Source of the DNA: an uncultured Erysipelotrichaceae bacterium
GTDB lineage: Bacteria > Bacillota_I > Bacilli_A > RF39 > UBA660
NCBI GenBank assembly: GCA_902796215.1
Contig: CADBNY010000102.1
Span: 1 to 6,038 of the forward strand
DNA length: 6,038 bases
Direction of reading: 5' to 3'
Each line of letters starts with the position of its first letter. The stretch's first letter is position 1. Made by a program: the position numbers and the translations under genes. Shown piece after piece: positions 5,734-6,038 of the stretch. The notes beneath the pieces are model-generated. The model had not been told where the DNA came from, searched no databases, and saw only the letters and a program-made list of their open reading frames with translations.

Positions 5734-5749
5734 AATAGCCAAAGCTATT
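5734..5749. repeat. Small hairpin AATAGC-CAAA-GCTATT
   Basis: A 6-bp perfect stem with a four-base loop lies immediately after the 11-bp inverted repeat. The two adjacent hairpins suggest a folded leader or an additional weak stop signal between the two genes. Confidence 0.4.
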
Positions 5750-5799
5750 ATAATTTATATTGTCATGGGACTTGATTTTAATTGTTTACGAAATATTAG

Positions 5800-5854
5800 A
5801 CAAATCTACGAATTGAGATTTGCTCAATTACTTGAATAAAATATAACATATATT
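5800..5854 (+). repeat. Direct repeat, copy 2, with two overlapping hairpins
   Basis: This is the partner of 4148-4201. AATTGAG (5811-5817) pairs with CTCAATT (5823-5829); in copy 1 the same stem is kept with a C-to-T change giving G.U. Only in copy 2, CAAATCT (5801-5807) can pair with AGATTTG (5816-5822), which excludes the first stem. TATAAC follows at 5842-5847. The copy ends 170 bases before the ATG at 6025. It also overlaps a 24-codon frame (5765-5839) that has no RBS. Confidence 0.7.
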
Positions 5855-5931
5855 TCAAGAAATGAAAAGATTTATCTCTTTTATAATAAAAGACTTTGAA
5901 AAACATGACAAAACTATGTATGTTCGATTGA

Positions 5932-5959
5932 CACAGTGTATCATATATGCCACATTGTG
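5932..5959. repeat. 8-bp inverted repeat upstream of the last gene
   Basis: CACAGTGT (5932-5939) pairs with ACATTGTG (5952-5959), one G.U, around a 12-base loop, about 65 bases before the last start codon. It overlaps a TTGACA (5928-5933) that has no fitting -10. It may be an operator or an RNA hairpin in the leader. Confidence 0.4.
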
Positions 5960-6024
5960 CTTAGGAACATTTAGTTGTTGGATGTCTACCTTCTTATCTT
6001 CTAGAAGAAAGGAGGTTTGATAAA

Positions 6025-6038
6025 ATGAAAACTAAAAC
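6025..6038 (+). CDS. Start of a further gene, cut by the window edge
   Basis: AAGGAGG (6009-6014 region) lies about ten bases before ATG 6025, an excellent ribosome binding site. Only M-K-T-K and a partial codon are visible, so the product is unknown. The repeat copy upstream suggests it may be related in regulation, or in descent, to the orphan gene at 4431. Confidence 0.65.

Noticed and set aside
4148..5854. Insertion sequence or transposon bounded by the 55-base direct repeats
   Set aside because: The enclosed protein has no transposase or recombinase features, the repeats differ by about 15%, and no terminal inverted repeats or target duplications were seen.
5928..5956. Promoter with TTGACA at 5928 before the last gene
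   Set aside because: No acceptable -10 hexamer occurs at 16-18 bases; the TTGACA overlaps an inverted repeat and may be accidental.

Overview
The window is very AT-rich, non-CRISPR DNA. Its genes have strong Bacillota-type ribosome binding sites (AGGAGGT, AGAGGTGAT, AAGGAGG), A-ending codons and TAA stops. TGG is used for Trp and no gene needs TGA read as Trp. This points to a low-GC Bacillota (Firmicutes), clostridial or Bacilli/Mollicutes-related; I cannot name the species.

Left part (1-3100, all + strand) is an ordinary cell-envelope region. It starts with the C-terminal 282 residues of a zinc-ribbon protein that ends in a membrane anchor. One base separates it from a TPM-domain protein with a signal peptide, one transmembrane helix and a Gly/Ser/His tail. 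Then comes an HtrA/DegP-type membrane-anchored serine protease with trypsin fold and PDZ domain, closed by a strong terminator. The 88-base gap before htrA carries three CssR-like octamers spaced 22 and 11 bases apart and a TATACT -10, which suggests separate envelope-stress control of the protease.

Middle part (3063-4380, about 1.3 kb) has no intact long gene but is rich in structure. A consensus promoter on the - strand (TTGACA-16-TATAAT) drives a predicted ~280-base RNA ending at a 13-bp perfect hairpin with a U-tract. Its 5' end holds a 24-codon ORF with a Shine-Dalgarno, and that start codon can pair with the RNA's own 3' end. Next are a 43-base near-perfect hairpin, a decayed + strand reading frame ending in a terminator, a - strand terminator, a + strand hairpin and a 14-bp palindrome.

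Right part (4080-6038) looks like a tandem arrangement of two similar upstream regions. An imperfect 54/55-base direct repeat lies about 180 bases before a start at 4381 and about 170 bases before a start at 6025. The first repeat precedes a ~398-residue soluble protein of unknown family. Its best start signal (RBS plus ATG at 4381) is one base out of frame with the body, which suggests a 5' frameshift. The second repeat precedes a gene of which only the first codons are visible. The strongest candidates for something undescribed are the - strand RNA/peptide unit and this duplicated leader plus orphan gene; neither is proven from sequence alone.
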